From Sphingobacteriia bacterium (lineage in GTDB: Bacteria > Pseudomonadota > Alphaproteobacteria > Rickettsiales > 33-17): a stretch of 64,000 bases of DNA. Under the pieces are notes generated by a model, which worked only from the letters and a program-made list of their open reading frames with translations, was not told the DNA's origin and did no database searches. The position numbers were made by a program, and so were the translations under genes. Shown in pieces: positions 15,913 through 24,402 of this stretch; within the stretch, counting starts at the first letter, position 1; each line of letters opens with the position of its first letter. The DNA lies in NCBI GenBank assembly GCA_017304685.1, contig JAFKLR010000004.1:310001-374000 (forward strand). The letters run 5' to 3'.

Positions 15913-17060
15913 TTAATAAGCTAAACCATATCATTGATGAATATATTCAAAAATATAATCTCTCTTGTTCAATTTATATTAAACTTGAGGAAAATATTAT
16001 TGAAAGAACAAACGGTTTAGCTGACAGAGAATTAAATAAGCAAATCACCCTAGACAGTTTCTTTCCAATAGCCTCCATTACAAAAACTATTTTTACTGTT
16101 ACCTTTTTAAAAGCTTTAGATTTTTATAAATTTAATTTAAGTGTAATTGATAAACCTTTAAATTTAATTGTAGGAAATGATTTTTGGGTAGGATATAAAT
16201 TAACCCCTCCTAAATGGTTTAATGAAATTACAATTAAGCAATGTTTATCTCACACTTCAGGCTTACCATGTCTTTCTGATGGTCTAGAATTTTGGTCTTA
16301 TCATCACGAACATTTAAGTTATAAAAACCAGTTAAAGTTACTAAGTGAATTAAAGCAGGAAAATAAAGGGCGTTTTCATTACAGTAATGCAGGTTTTTGG
16401 TTAGTTTCAATTATATTTAAGCATCTTTTTAAAATTCATTGGTATGAATTTGCATTAAAGCATGTGTTTGAACCTTTAGGGTTAAAAGAGATTTATTATT
16501 TAAAAAATTCTACTCGAAATAACCCTCTAAATCTTCCAGGTAATTTATCTTATGCCTATGGTTATACTTATGATAATAATCAATTTACTAAATGCAAAGA
16601 TTGGTCACTGGATTTTGCAGGACCAGCCTATGGTTTAGTAAGTAATATTACACAAATTGCAAAATTTTTTAGCGGTTTTTTAGAAGGTAATTTACTTACG
16701 AGTAATTCAAAAAAACTTATGCTAACGCCAATTGAATGTGATTATGGATTAGGAATAAATATTGTAAAAATGAATGGTAAAACAGTTTATTACCATAATG
16801 GCGGAATGGATGGAATGAGCTCAAGTGCAAGATACATTCCTGATAAGAACGCTACAATTGTTATATTAGGAAATTCTACTTTTGATTATACAGAATATGT
16901 AAAAGGTTTAGTTAATGAAAAAAATCTTTCTCCGAATAGTCTAGAAGAAGAATTAGAGGAAGCTCTATATAAGAAACTTCCTCAAATGAAATTAAATTAC
17001 ATTAATTCTACAATCTATAAACTTACAGAAGAATTAATAAGTGCAATTACAAAAAGTTAA
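15909..17060 (+). CDS. Serine hydrolase of the beta-lactamase/class C family
   Basis: This 383-residue protein has the three motifs of the class C beta-lactamase/DD-peptidase fold: Ser-Ile-Thr-Lys at 56-59, Tyr-Ser-Asn in 'FHYSNAGFW' near 157-165, and 'YHNGGMDGMSSSARY' near 297-311 as the third. I see no signal peptide at the ATG at 15909, so as read it would be cytoplasmic; an upstream start would lie inside the previous gene. Family members include esterases, transesterases and D-amino-acid peptidases. In this operon it may transfer or remove an acyl group on a sugar precursor. It is the last gene of the operon and converges with the minus-strand gene that ends 1 bp further on. Confidence 0.85.
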   Translation: MINKLNHIIDEYIQKYNLSCSIYIKLEENIIERTNGLADRELNKQITLDSFFPIASITKTIFTVTFLKALDFYKFNLSVIDKPLNLIVGNDFWVGYKLTPPKWFNEITIKQCLSHTSGLPCLSDGLEFWSYHHEHLSYKNQLKLLSELKQENKGRFHYSNAGFWLVSIIFKHLFKIHWYEFALKHVFEPLGLKEIYYLKNSTRNNPLNLPGNLSYAYGYTYDNNQFTKCKDWSLDFAGPAYGLVSNITQIAKFFSGFLEGNLLTSNSKKLMLTPIECDYGLGINIVKMNGKTVYYHNGGMDGMSSSARYIPDKNATIVILGNSTFDYTEYVKGLVNEKNLSPNSLEEELEEALYKKLPQMKLNYINSTIYKLTEELISAITKS

Positions 17061-17061
17061 T

Positions 17062-18000
17062 TTATTGTGAGACTAAATTTTTTGCTAAATATGCTTTATA
17101 AACTTTTGTAATTCCTTCTTCCAAGGTTACTTTTGGTTTCCAGCCTAAATTGAATAGCTTATTAGAATCTAATAACTTTCTTGGTGTACCATCTGGTTTA
17201 GAAAGGTCTTGAACTATTTCGCCTTTAAAGCCAACAACTTTAGCGATTGTTTTAGTTAATTCTAAAATACTTATTTCTGCCATTGTGCCAACGTTTATTA
17301 TTGATGCATCATTATAATTTTGCATTAAAAAGATAAAAGCATCTGCAACATCGTCTGCAAAAATAAATTCTCTTAAAGGTTTACCAGTTCCCCAAACAAT
17401 TATTTCACTGCTATTTTCAGTTTTTGCCTTATGAATTCTTTGAATGAGAGCAGGAATAACGTGAGAATTTGTAGGGTCAAAGCTATCATTAACACCATAT
17501 GCATTAGTAGGCATTGGTACAATAAAATTCGTTCCATATTGACTTCTATATTGCTGACACATAATTATGCCATTAATCTTAGCAGTCGCATAGGCAATGT
17601 TAGTTGGTTCAACGCTTCCTGTCATAAAGCTTTCTTCTTTGACAGGCTGTTCTGCAAATTTTGGATAAGTACAAGCTGAACCTGGAAAAAGTAATTTTTT
17701 TACACCATTTAAATAAGCGTAATGAATTACATTTAATTGCATTTGAGTATTATCATAAAGGAATTTACCACCAAGGGTACTATTAGCAATAATCCCACCT
17801 ACAATTGCTGCTAGATGAAAGACATATTCAGGTTTATGTTCTTCAAAAAATTTTTTAACAGCTAGTTGATCGAGTAAATTTAACTCCTTTGAACTTGGTG
17901 CAACTATATTGTTATAGCCTTGTGTAATCAGCATTTCGTATAAAGAACTACCGATTAACCCTTTACTTCCTGTAATTAAAATTTTGCTATTTTTATCCAT
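17062..18000 (-). CDS. fcl: GDP-L-fucose synthase family epimerase/reductase
   Basis: The 312 residues follow GDP-L-fucose synthase (WcaG) throughout: 'ILITGSKGLIGSSL' at 7-20, Ser108 and Cys110 in 'GSACTYPKF', Tyr137 and Lys141 in 'YATAK', and His180 in 'NSHVIPALI'. All five residues needed for double epimerisation at C3 and C5 and reduction at C4 are present. The usual product is GDP-L-fucose. Because a ColD-like 3-dehydratase lies in the facing operon, the protein could instead act as ColC, which does the equivalent reaction on the 3,6-dideoxy sugar to give GDP-colitose. It converges with the serine hydrolase gene and is divergent from the E1-like pair. Confidence 0.85.
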   Translation of the reverse strand: MDKNSKILITGSKGLIGSSLYEMLITQGYNNIVAPSSKELNLLDQLAVKKFFEEHKPEYVFHLAAIVGGIIANSTLGGKFLYDNTQMQLNVIHYAYLNGVKKLLFPGSACTYPKFAEQPVKEESFMTGSVEPTNIAYATAKINGIIMCQQYRSQYGTNFIVPMPTNAYGVNDSFDPTNSHVIPALIQRIHKAKTENSSEIIVWGTGKPLREFIFADDVADAFIFLMQNYNDASIINVGTMAEISILELTKTIAKVVGFKGEIVQDLSKPDGTPRKLLDSNKLFNLGWKPKVTLEEGITKVYKAYLAKNLVSQ

Positions 18001-18100
18001 GATGTAATCTCAAAATATATTAAATTGAGCTTTATAATAATTAATTTGTTTAACTTAGCAATCATAATTAAAAGCGCTTTAGGTTAATAATGTAAATCAA

Positions 18101-18129
18101 TTGACACAGAAATATATAGGTGCTATTTA
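18101..18129 (+). promoter_or_regulatory. Promoter of the E1-like/glycosyltransferase operon
   Basis: A perfect TTGACA (18101-18106) is followed by 17 bp and TATTTA (18124-18129), with TGC directly before the -10, an extended -10. The first good ATG is at 18167, about 30 bases after the expected start of transcription. This supports that start over in-frame TTG codons further upstream, the first of which lies inside the -35. Confidence 0.7.
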
Positions 18130-18166
18130 TTTAGCGTTTTTAAAGTTAAAAATAAGTCTAATTTTT

Positions 18167-19129
18167 ATGCAAAATATTGATCTTACAAAAAGACTATATC
18201 GTTCAATGCTTCTTATTAGAGAAATTGAAGAATATATAGTTAAAGTTTATTTTACCGATGTAATTAAAAGTCCAGTTCATTTATCTATTGGCCAGGAAGC
18301 TGTTGCAAGTGCAGTTTGTGATGTTATGAATCATGATGATTTAGTTTCTAACACATACAGATGCCATGCAACTTACATTGCCAAAGGTGGTAATTTAAAT
18401 GAAATGATGGCAGAATTATATGGAAAAAAAGATGGTTGCGCTGGTGGTAAAGCAGGCTCAATGCATTTAATTGATATTAAAAATGGTGTTCTTGGTGCGT
18501 CTGCTGTAGTTGGAACAACAATTCCTGTTGCAACTGGTTATGCTTTTGCTTTGAAGCAAGAAGCTAAAAAAACTGGTAAACAAAGAGTTGTAGTTGCTTT
18601 TTTTGGTGATGGCGCAACAGAAGAAGGTTGCTTTAGTGAATCAATTAATTTTGCGGCTTTACATAATTTACCAATTTTGTATGTTTGTGAAAATAATGGG
18701 CTTGCAATTCACAACCCAATTCAAAATAGATGGCCAACTGATAGAATAGTTGAAAGAGTTGGAACCTACGGAATCATTACTGACCAAGTTAAAAGCGGTG
18801 ATGTATTTGAAATGAGGGATAGGACCCAAAAATTAATGAATTTTGTAAGAAGTGGTAAAGGACCTGCGTTTATTGAAATAGATACTTATAGATATAAGCA
18901 ACACGTTGGCCCTGCTGACGATTTAAACGAAATTTATAGAGATTTAACTGAATATAATAAATGGTATCAAAACGACCAAGTTGACCGTTTAGAAAAAATG
19001 TTACCAGAAGAAGATGTAGTTGCTATCAAGAATGAAGTGCAAGCTTTAGTAAATGAAGCTCAGCAATTTGCTGAAAAAAGTGAATTCCCAAAATTTAATG
19101 ATTTATATAGTAATGTCTATGCTAGCTGA
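18167..19129 (+). CDS. ThDP-dependent dehydrogenase E1 component, alpha subunit-like
   Basis: The 320 residues match the alpha subunit of pyruvate/branched-chain/acetoin dehydrogenase E1. The ThDP-binding motif is clear: Gly-Asp-Gly at 147-149 and Asn-Asn at 176-177. 'LIREIEE' near the N-terminus and 'HVGPADD' near the C-terminus are also typical. E1 enzymes decarboxylate a 2-oxoacid and pass the acyl unit to a lipoyl-E2, but no E2 or E3 gene is nearby. Here it is fused into a sugar locus, directly before its beta partner and a glycosyltransferase. AviB1/AviB2 in avilamycin biosynthesis are a known precedent of a PDH-E1-like pair proposed to add a two-carbon branch to a sugar. An ordinary metabolic E1 placed here by chance cannot be excluded. 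Confidence 0.85.
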   Translation: MQNIDLTKRLYRSMLLIREIEEYIVKVYFTDVIKSPVHLSIGQEAVASAVCDVMNHDDLVSNTYRCHATYIAKGGNLNEMMAELYGKKDGCAGGKAGSMHLIDIKNGVLGASAVVGTTIPVATGYAFALKQEAKKTGKQRVVVAFFGDGATEEGCFSESINFAALHNLPILYVCENNGLAIHNPIQNRWPTDRIVERVGTYGIITDQVKSGDVFEMRDRTQKLMNFVRSGKGPAFIEIDTYRYKQHVGPADDLNEIYRDLTEYNKWYQNDQVDRLEKMLPEEDVVAIKNEVQALVNEAQQFAEKSEFPKFNDLYSNVYAS

Positions 19130-20213
19130 AAATGTAATTGAAGAAGAAAAAACAAATTTAAGAGAAATAACATACGCTGAAGCTATAAGAGAAGCTACTC
19201 TTCAAGAAATGAAACGCGATGAAAGAGTATTCTTATTCGGGCTTGATGTTGATGATCATTTAGGTATTCAAGGTTCAACAATAGGTTTAAATAAAGAACT
19301 TGGTAGCGATAGAGTGTTCGGTACGCCTCTTTCAGAAGATGCAATGACAGGTGTGGCAATTGGTGCTGCTATGGCAGGTTTAAGGCCTATTCATGTCCAC
19401 ATTAGAATGGATTTCGTATTGCTTGCAATGAATCAGCTTGTAAATATTGCTGCAAAAGCCCATTACATGTATGAAGGTCAGGTTAGAGTTCCTCTTGTAA
19501 TAAGAACAATGATAGGACGTTCTTGGGGTCAAGGTGCTCAACATTCCCAAGCTTTACATTCGTTATTTATGCATATACCGGGACTTAAAGTTATAGCACC
19601 GTCTAATCCGCATGATGCAAAAGGAATGCTTATTGCTGCAATTAGAGATGAAAACCCAGTTATATTTATTGAACATCGCTTACTTTATAATACAAAAAAC
19701 TATGTAAGCAGCGATTATTATTCATTAGAAATTGGAAAAGCAAGAACCTTTACTGAAGGAAAAGATGTAACTATTTTAGCAGTTTCACATATGGTGATTG
19801 AAGCTTTAAGAACGCAAAAATTACTAGAACAAGTTGGAATTAGCGCTGAGATAATTGACCCTGTAACTCTTTATCCTATGGATTACGAAACTGTAAGTGA
19901 ATCATTTAAGAAAACAAAACGTTTACTTATTGTTGATAATGCATGGCTTACTTGTGGATTAAGTAGTGAAGTTATGGCTAAAATGATTGAAATGTTACCT
20001 GAAGGTATTGATGGTAAGCCATTAAATATGAAAAGAATGGGTTTTGCTCATACCCCATGTCCTACTACAAGAGAATTAGAAGATTACTTCTACCCAAATG
20101 CTGTTACAATCGCTGAACAAGCTTATCAAATGGTGACTGGCAATAAATTAGATGTAAGCAAATTAAGTTTAGAAGACGCAAAAGAAATTTCTACATTTAA
20201 AGGACCGTTCTAA
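19113..20213 (+). CDS. ThDP-dependent dehydrogenase E1 component, beta subunit-like
   Basis: The 366-residue partner of the alpha subunit shows 'TYAEAIREATLQEMKRDERVF', 'GTPLSEDAMTGVAIGAAMAG', 'ARPIHVH'-like and 'SHMVIEALRTQKLLEQVGI' blocks of transketolase-type beta subunits. The ATG at 19113 (or the in-frame ATG at 19119) is the likely start. The frame opens further upstream, but deep inside the alpha gene and without similarity to the family start. With this start the genes overlap by 17 bp, so the two subunits are made together. It is somewhat longer than the usual 325-340 residues, mostly at the C-terminus after 'HTPCPTTRELEDYFYPN'. Confidence 0.85.
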   Translation: MSMLAENVIEEEKTNLREITYAEAIREATLQEMKRDERVFLFGLDVDDHLGIQGSTIGLNKELGSDRVFGTPLSEDAMTGVAIGAAMAGLRPIHVHIRMDFVLLAMNQLVNIAAKAHYMYEGQVRVPLVIRTMIGRSWGQGAQHSQALHSLFMHIPGLKVIAPSNPHDAKGMLIAAIRDENPVIFIEHRLLYNTKNYVSSDYYSLEIGKARTFTEGKDVTILAVSHMVIEALRTQKLLEQVGISAEIIDPVTLYPMDYETVSESFKKTKRLLIVDNAWLTCGLSSEVMAKMIEMLPEGIDGKPLNMKRMGFAHTPCPTTRELEDYFYPNAVTIAEQAYQMVTGNKLDVSKLSLEDAKEISTFKGPF

Positions 20214-21074
20214 ATGAATTTACCAAAAATTTCGGTTGTAACAACCGTTAAAAATGGTGCTGAATTTATAGAAAGAGCTATAAAAAGCTTACTTGATCAA
20301 AATTATCCTAATCTTGAATATATATTTTTAGATGCAGGTTCTACCGATGGAACATTAGAAATTGCGGAAAAATACAAAGAGCATTTTGCTTATTTTCATT
20401 CTAAACCAGATAAAGGTGCAAATTTTGCTTATAATTTAGGTATAGATATCGCAACGGGTGAATTTATTACCTTCTTAAATGCTGATGATTATTATGAAGG
20501 TAATGTATTATTCGAAATTGCTAAAACATACGAAGAAAACCCTGAAGCAATGATAATTAGTTGCCCTACAAAATTTGTGGATGTAAGCGACAAAATTTTA
20601 AAAGAATTTAAGGGTAGCGATTTAGATATTACTTTAAAAAGAATGATGAGACCTTGCCTAACTAATTGTCGTTTTTTTAAAAAAGAATTATTTCAAATAT
20701 TAGGTAAATTTGAAGCACAAGATAGTAGTGGAAATTACTTAATGAGTGCTGATAGAGAGTTCTTAATTAGATGTGTAGCAAATAGAATTAAATATGCAAA
20801 TACTAGCGATAATTGTTATTACGCATATTTAGTCCATGCTAATTCATCAACACTTGCTCATAATGTAAATAACATCATTAAATGCCACAATCAGCATATG
20901 CGAATAGCAGAAAGATATTTTGATAAATTTCCTGATAAAACCGAGCGTAAAATTATGAAGCGCTTTTTATATAAAAGCCATCGCCGTCTTGTTTATTATA
21001 ACATGATACATTTTGAGCTTAAAAAAGTTTTTAAGCTAATTCTAACTTTTCCTTTTAAGTATTTATTTAAATAA
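20214..21074 (+). CDS. Family 2 glycosyltransferase
   Basis: This GT-A fold enzyme has 286 residues, with 'ISVVTTVKNGAEFIERAIKS' at 6-25, 'LDAGSTDGTLEIAEKY' and the metal-binding 'FLNADDYYEG' near 82-91. Such enzymes transfer a sugar from a nucleotide donor, usually on the cytoplasmic side of the inner membrane. There is no membrane helix, but the last 20 residues are basic and hydrophobic, which could hold it at the membrane. It starts at the base following the E1 beta stop, so it is cotranscribed with that pair. It would attach the sugar made by the locus to a lipid-linked chain. Confidence 0.88.
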   Translation: MNLPKISVVTTVKNGAEFIERAIKSLLDQNYPNLEYIFLDAGSTDGTLEIAEKYKEHFAYFHSKPDKGANFAYNLGIDIATGEFITFLNADDYYEGNVLFEIAKTYEENPEAMIISCPTKFVDVSDKILKEFKGSDLDITLKRMMRPCLTNCRFFKKELFQILGKFEAQDSSGNYLMSADREFLIRCVANRIKYANTSDNCYYAYLVHANSSTLAHNVNNIIKCHNQHMRIAERYFDKFPDKTERKIMKRFLYKSHRRLVYYNMIHFELKKVFKLILTFPFKYLFK

Positions 21075-21121
21075 ACCTGGTTTCCATATACTAAAATAAA
21101 TTTAGTTATAGCACATCTTCT

Positions 21122-21592
21122 TTAATATGCGTTTTGTAAAGTTAAATTCCTTAAAGTGTCTGTTTGAATTCTAAGGGCTTTACTTTGATATAGCCTAAAA
21201 ATCTCTTTTGCTTTATCTTTTGGCCATGAAGTTAAACCATTTTTAGAGACGTTAATATTATATAAGTCATCTAAACAATTTACATTTTTAAGTGTAGTTC
21301 TTAGGTTTTTATAAGTTTCAAAAGAATAAGGTATATTATCATCACTGGTATTTTCTAAAGTATCAGAAATTTGAGTGCTTTCTTCATTTACTTCGACTTT
21401 AGGTTTGTTTATTTGAGCTTTAAAATAAATATTTGTAATTTTACCTAAGATATTTGTAAGATCCTTAACCTTCTTAAGCTTTTTTTCAATAATTTCTTCA
21501 TCTTCATTATTAGGATTATTTATAATCTCACTAAATTTATTTAATAATTTCTCAGTTAAATTAATAATGTAGTCAGGGTTTATATTTGTCAT
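21122..21592 (-). CDS. Unrecognised 156-residue protein
   Basis: A soluble, mostly helical protein with a charged N-terminal half (residues 1-75, Lys/Glu/Asn-rich), an acidic linker around 75-90, and a C-terminal part with 'LTSWPKDKAKEIFRLYQSKA' near 119-138. I recognise no family. The ATG at 21592 has no strong ribosome site. It lies alone between the glycosyltransferase (converging, 47 bp) and the exported GNAT-like gene (144 bp away), in a region with long AT-rich gaps. It may be lineage-specific. Confidence 0.6.
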   Translation of the reverse strand: MTNINPDYIINLTEKLLNKFSEIINNPNNEDEEIIEKKLKKVKDLTNILGKITNIYFKAQINKPKVEVNEESTQISDTLENTSDDNIPYSFETYKNLRTTLKNVNCLDDLYNINVSKNGLTSWPKDKAKEIFRLYQSKALRIQTDTLRNLTLQNAY

Positions 21593-21736
21593 ATTTGTTA
21601 CCTTTTTAATGTGTACTAAATATGTATATAGAAACTAAAATTTTTTAGTAAGGGGGTAGATCAAAAAATGATTCTTTGAAAATCAATAGGTTATAAAATT
21701 CACTTTAAAAAGATATATAAATCAAAGAATTAATTT

Positions 21737-22417
21737 TTAACTTAAATTTTTTGTCCATAATTGCATATAATTTTTATCTTTTTTAACTTTACCATTTGGT
21801 TGTAAAGTCGGCCAAGCGAAAGGTAATAGTAGGCCAGTTGGGAGATATGATAGCGAACGTAAAAGGTCATTTTCTGAAAAATAAGTTACACTATTTAATG
21901 GATGAGAATCTTCTCTTTCTACTGTCATAAATGATATAATAGAATAATTTTTAAGTTCTTTAGCTTTTTCTTCAATTGTTTTAATTAAAGTTTCAGGTAC
22001 GCTTTGGTTTCTGTAATTTTCTTCTACCAAAAGCTCACTAATATAATAATACTTTAAAATGTCTTCACCTAAATTTTGGCGAAGTTTTCTAGATACCAGA
22101 AGATGATCCTTCTTAAATTTAAAATCTTTAAGTGGTAACCCAATAACTAAACCTACAGCTTTATCATCTTCAAATGCTACAACTAAAATTGTTTCATTTG
22201 ATCTAGAATAATAAGAAGTATCTTCATTTTCTATATTTGTGCCAATGTAAAGATAAGGATATTCTTTACGAATTTTAAGGCGGAGGGTTTTAATTGTATC
22301 AAAGTAACTTGAAGCAGTCTCATTTTGAAAAATTTTATAAGTTATTTCTGCATTAGCAAAACTTATGTTTAAAATAAAAGTTAAAAGAACGATATTAATA
22401 ATCTTCATTTGTTTCAT
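21737..22417 (-). CDS. Exported GNAT-like acetyltransferase
   Basis: The 226 residues begin with a clear signal peptide (hydrophobic 5-20, cleavage after 'FANA'). The remainder resembles a GNAT domain: 'ILVVAFEDDKAVGLVIGLPL' as beta-strands before motif A, 'YYISELLVEENYRNQSVPETLIKTIEEKA' as motif A and its following helix, then 'ISFMTVERED'. GNATs use acetyl-CoA, which is not available in the periplasm, so an exported GNAT is unusual and suggests action in a host cell or a changed cofactor. The acetyl-CoA loop (Q/R-x-x-G-x-G/A) is imperfect, with Arg-Asn-Gln-Ser-Val. It overlaps the preceding exported protein gene and is the third gene after gmd. A second in-frame ATG at 22408 is an alternative start. 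Confidence 0.6.
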   Translation of the reverse strand: MKQMKIINIVLLTFILNISFANAEITYKIFQNETASSYFDTIKTLRLKIRKEYPYLYIGTNIENEDTSYYSRSNETILVVAFEDDKAVGLVIGLPLKDFKFKKDHLLVSRKLRQNLGEDILKYYYISELLVEENYRNQSVPETLIKTIEEKAKELKNYSIISFMTVEREDSHPLNSVTYFSENDLLRSLSYLPTGLLLPFAWPTLQPNGKVKKDKNYMQLWTKNLS

Positions 22418-23210
22418 TATAATAATTACTTTTAATAAAAAATACGTTTCCTAAAGCTTTCTCTACCATAACTCCTTCAGGGAAATAGTAAGGTAGTTTA
22501 TCCCACTTATCAGTTTTAAAATAAAAAATATTTTTATCTATAAACTCTTCTTTTTCAAGTTTAGGAATAAAATTATCATTAATATTAATCATAAATAAGT
22601 AAAGGCCGTTAGATGAAAGATTTGCTAATTTCTGAAGCTTATCTCTTCCAATTTTTCTACTTTCATGATTTGAAAGCATTTTATCTCCATCCATGCCATA
22701 ATTAAAAAGTGAAACTTCAGGATTTTTTAAATGAACGCTGTCATAGAAGCTTTTTCTGTAAGGAGCTAAAGTGACTTTAGGAGAAATTTTAGTATAATCA
22801 CCTACGATGGGTTCAATAATAATTTGAGTATAATTTTTATTTTTAGCATAAAGTTTTAATTGAAGAGTAGCTTCTTTTGCATATTCATCTATCAAATCAT
22901 TTACATGGAAAATACCTGTCTTACCATTTCTTTTAACAAGTTCATCTAAAGTCCAAAATAAAATGGCGTATTGGTATTTTGGATTATAAGATTTTAGATC
23001 AGCTTCTGGTAATTCATCAATATAATTAGGTGATTTTGATACATACTTAAATTCTTTTAATACGGTTCTGCGCTGAGATTTTTTTGTATGCCCGTCTTTC
23101 CCATAATTACCTGCTCCTAATTCTAAATGAGTCCATCTAACCTGTTTAAAAGGTTTATAAACGCAAGAGGATAAAATAATTATCGTAAATAAGACAAAAA
23201 ATCTCAGCAC
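22395..23210 (-). CDS. Putative lipoprotein with a methyltransferase-like core
   Basis: The protein of 271 residues opens with GTG at 23210, seven bases after the gmd stop. Residues 1-16 form a lipoprotein signal with lipobox Leu-Ser-Ser-Cys. Right after it comes 'THLELGAGNYGKDG', which looks like the glycine-rich motif I of class I SAM-dependent methyltransferases, and further on 'IIIEPIVGDY' and 'DSVHLKNPEVSLFNYGMDGD'. The overall layout would fit a Rossmann-like methyltransferase, but the other motifs are weak, so this is a tentative reading. SAM is not expected outside the cytoplasm, so an exported methyltransferase would be most useful if it reaches a host cell. It overlaps the GNAT-like gene by 23 bp. 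Confidence 0.55.
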   Translation of the reverse strand: MLRFFVLFTIIILSSCVYKPFKQVRWTHLELGAGNYGKDGHTKKSQRRTVLKEFKYVSKSPNYIDELPEADLKSYNPKYQYAILFWTLDELVKRNGKTGIFHVNDLIDEYAKEATLQLKLYAKNKNYTQIIIEPIVGDYTKISPKVTLAPYRKSFYDSVHLKNPEVSLFNYGMDGDKMLSNHESRKIGRDKLQKLANLSSNGLYLFMININDNFIPKLEKEEFIDKNIFYFKTDKWDKLPYYFPEGVMVEKALGNVFFIKSNYYNETNEDY

Positions 23211-23217
23211 AAATAAT

Positions 23218-24234
23218 TTACCTATCTAAGTAATGAGCTTCTTTTACTTTTTCACGCCAGTAATCAAGAAGATCCTGCATAGTTTCTTCAAAAGTAATTA
23301 CAGGTTTCCAGCCAGTATGATTCTCAAATTTTTTAGTATTTGGAACTTGTAAATCAGCATCAATTGGTCTTAAACGTTCTGGGTCAGTTACTACCTGAAT
23401 TTGATCTCTTGCAGTTGAGATTGAAATTAAATAATCTAATGTTTCACGAATTGTGCAAGTATAAGTGCCACCAATGTTATAATATTCACCTGCAATCGGG
23501 TTTATTGTAACAAGCATATAATAGGCTCTTACAGCATCACGAACGTCGGCAAATGTTCTAAGTGAATCAAGATTACCAACTTTTACGATTGGAGCAATCT
23601 TACCAGCTTCGATCATCGCAATTTGCTTTGCGAATGTTGATTCAGCAAATACATCACCTCTTCTAGGGCCTGTATGCGTAAACATACGAGTAGTCATAAC
23701 AATCATATTATAAGCTTCGGCATAATATCTACCAATAAGATCAGTACCTACTTTTGAAATAGCATAAGGTGAAGCAGGGTGGAATGTACATTCCTCATCA
23801 ATTGGAAGTTTTTCTTTTGGAACACGCCCAAAAACTTCAGAAGAAGCACAAACGTGAATTATAGAATGTGGAACATGTTTTTTTGCTGCTTCAAGAACTC
23901 TTGAAGTGCCTTGAATATTTGTATCATATGTATCAAGTGGTGCAGTAAAACTTGTTTTAGGGTAACTTTGAGCCGCTAAATGAAATATGTAATCTGGCTG
24001 AGATTCTTTAACTACATATTCCATCGACATTGTATCACGTAGGTCACCATAAAGAATATGCACGCGGTCCCTTTTATTTACACGATCAAGAAGATGGGAA
24101 ATATTATCAAGTGGGCTACGCCAACGGCACATACCATAAATTTCCCAATCAGTATTTTGTAATAAATAATCGGCAAGATGTGAACCTACCATTCCGGTAA
24201 TACCGGTAATAAGAGCTCTTGGCTTGTTTGACAT
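23218..24234 (-). CDS. gmd: GDP-mannose 4,6-dehydratase
   Basis: Gmd turns GDP-D-mannose into GDP-4-keto-6-deoxy-D-mannose, the branch point to GDP-fucose, GDP-colitose and related sugars. The 338 residues include 'ITGITGMVGSHLADYLL' at 10-26, the dehydratase signature 'CASSEVFGRVPKE', Tyr-Ala-Ile-Ser-Lys, and 'HTGPRRGDVFAESTFAKQIA', the substrate-binding block of the family. It is a little shorter than E. coli Gmd (373). Relatives that act as reductases (Rmd) share the fold, so a neighbouring reaction is possible. It is the first gene of a minus-strand transcript followed by two exported proteins. It probably feeds both the ColD-like and the Fcl-like enzymes. Confidence 0.87.
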   Translation of the reverse strand: MSNKPRALITGITGMVGSHLADYLLQNTDWEIYGMCRWRSPLDNISHLLDRVNKRDRVHILYGDLRDTMSMEYVVKESQPDYIFHLAAQSYPKTSFTAPLDTYDTNIQGTSRVLEAAKKHVPHSIIHVCASSEVFGRVPKEKLPIDEECTFHPASPYAISKVGTDLIGRYYAEAYNMIVMTTRMFTHTGPRRGDVFAESTFAKQIAMIEAGKIAPIVKVGNLDSLRTFADVRDAVRAYYMLVTINPIAGEYYNIGGTYTCTIRETLDYLISISTARDQIQVVTDPERLRPIDADLQVPNTKKFENHTGWKPVITFEETMQDLLDYWREKVKEAHYLDR

Positions 24235-24402
24235 ACAGCTTATACCTATATAATTTTAATGATAAAAGGATTCTATTTGAAACATTATTTATTAAAATGC
24301 GTTTTAAAAAGAACCCTAAAGAAAAGTTAAAAACATCCCTAAACTACTCGTAGTTGAAGATAATGTCAATTGATAAGGTAATGAATATAAAAATTTTATA
24401 AA

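Noticed and set aside
21075..21121. Palindrome-like sequence between the glycosyltransferase and the 156-residue gene as a bidirectional terminator
   Set aside because: The pairing needs a bulge, is all A-T, and has no T-run; too weak to call.
24341..24369. Minus-strand TTGACA at 24369-24364 as a promoter of gmd
   Set aside because: The hexamer is perfect but at 16-18 bp the -10 candidates are poor (TAGTTT at best), so I could not support it.
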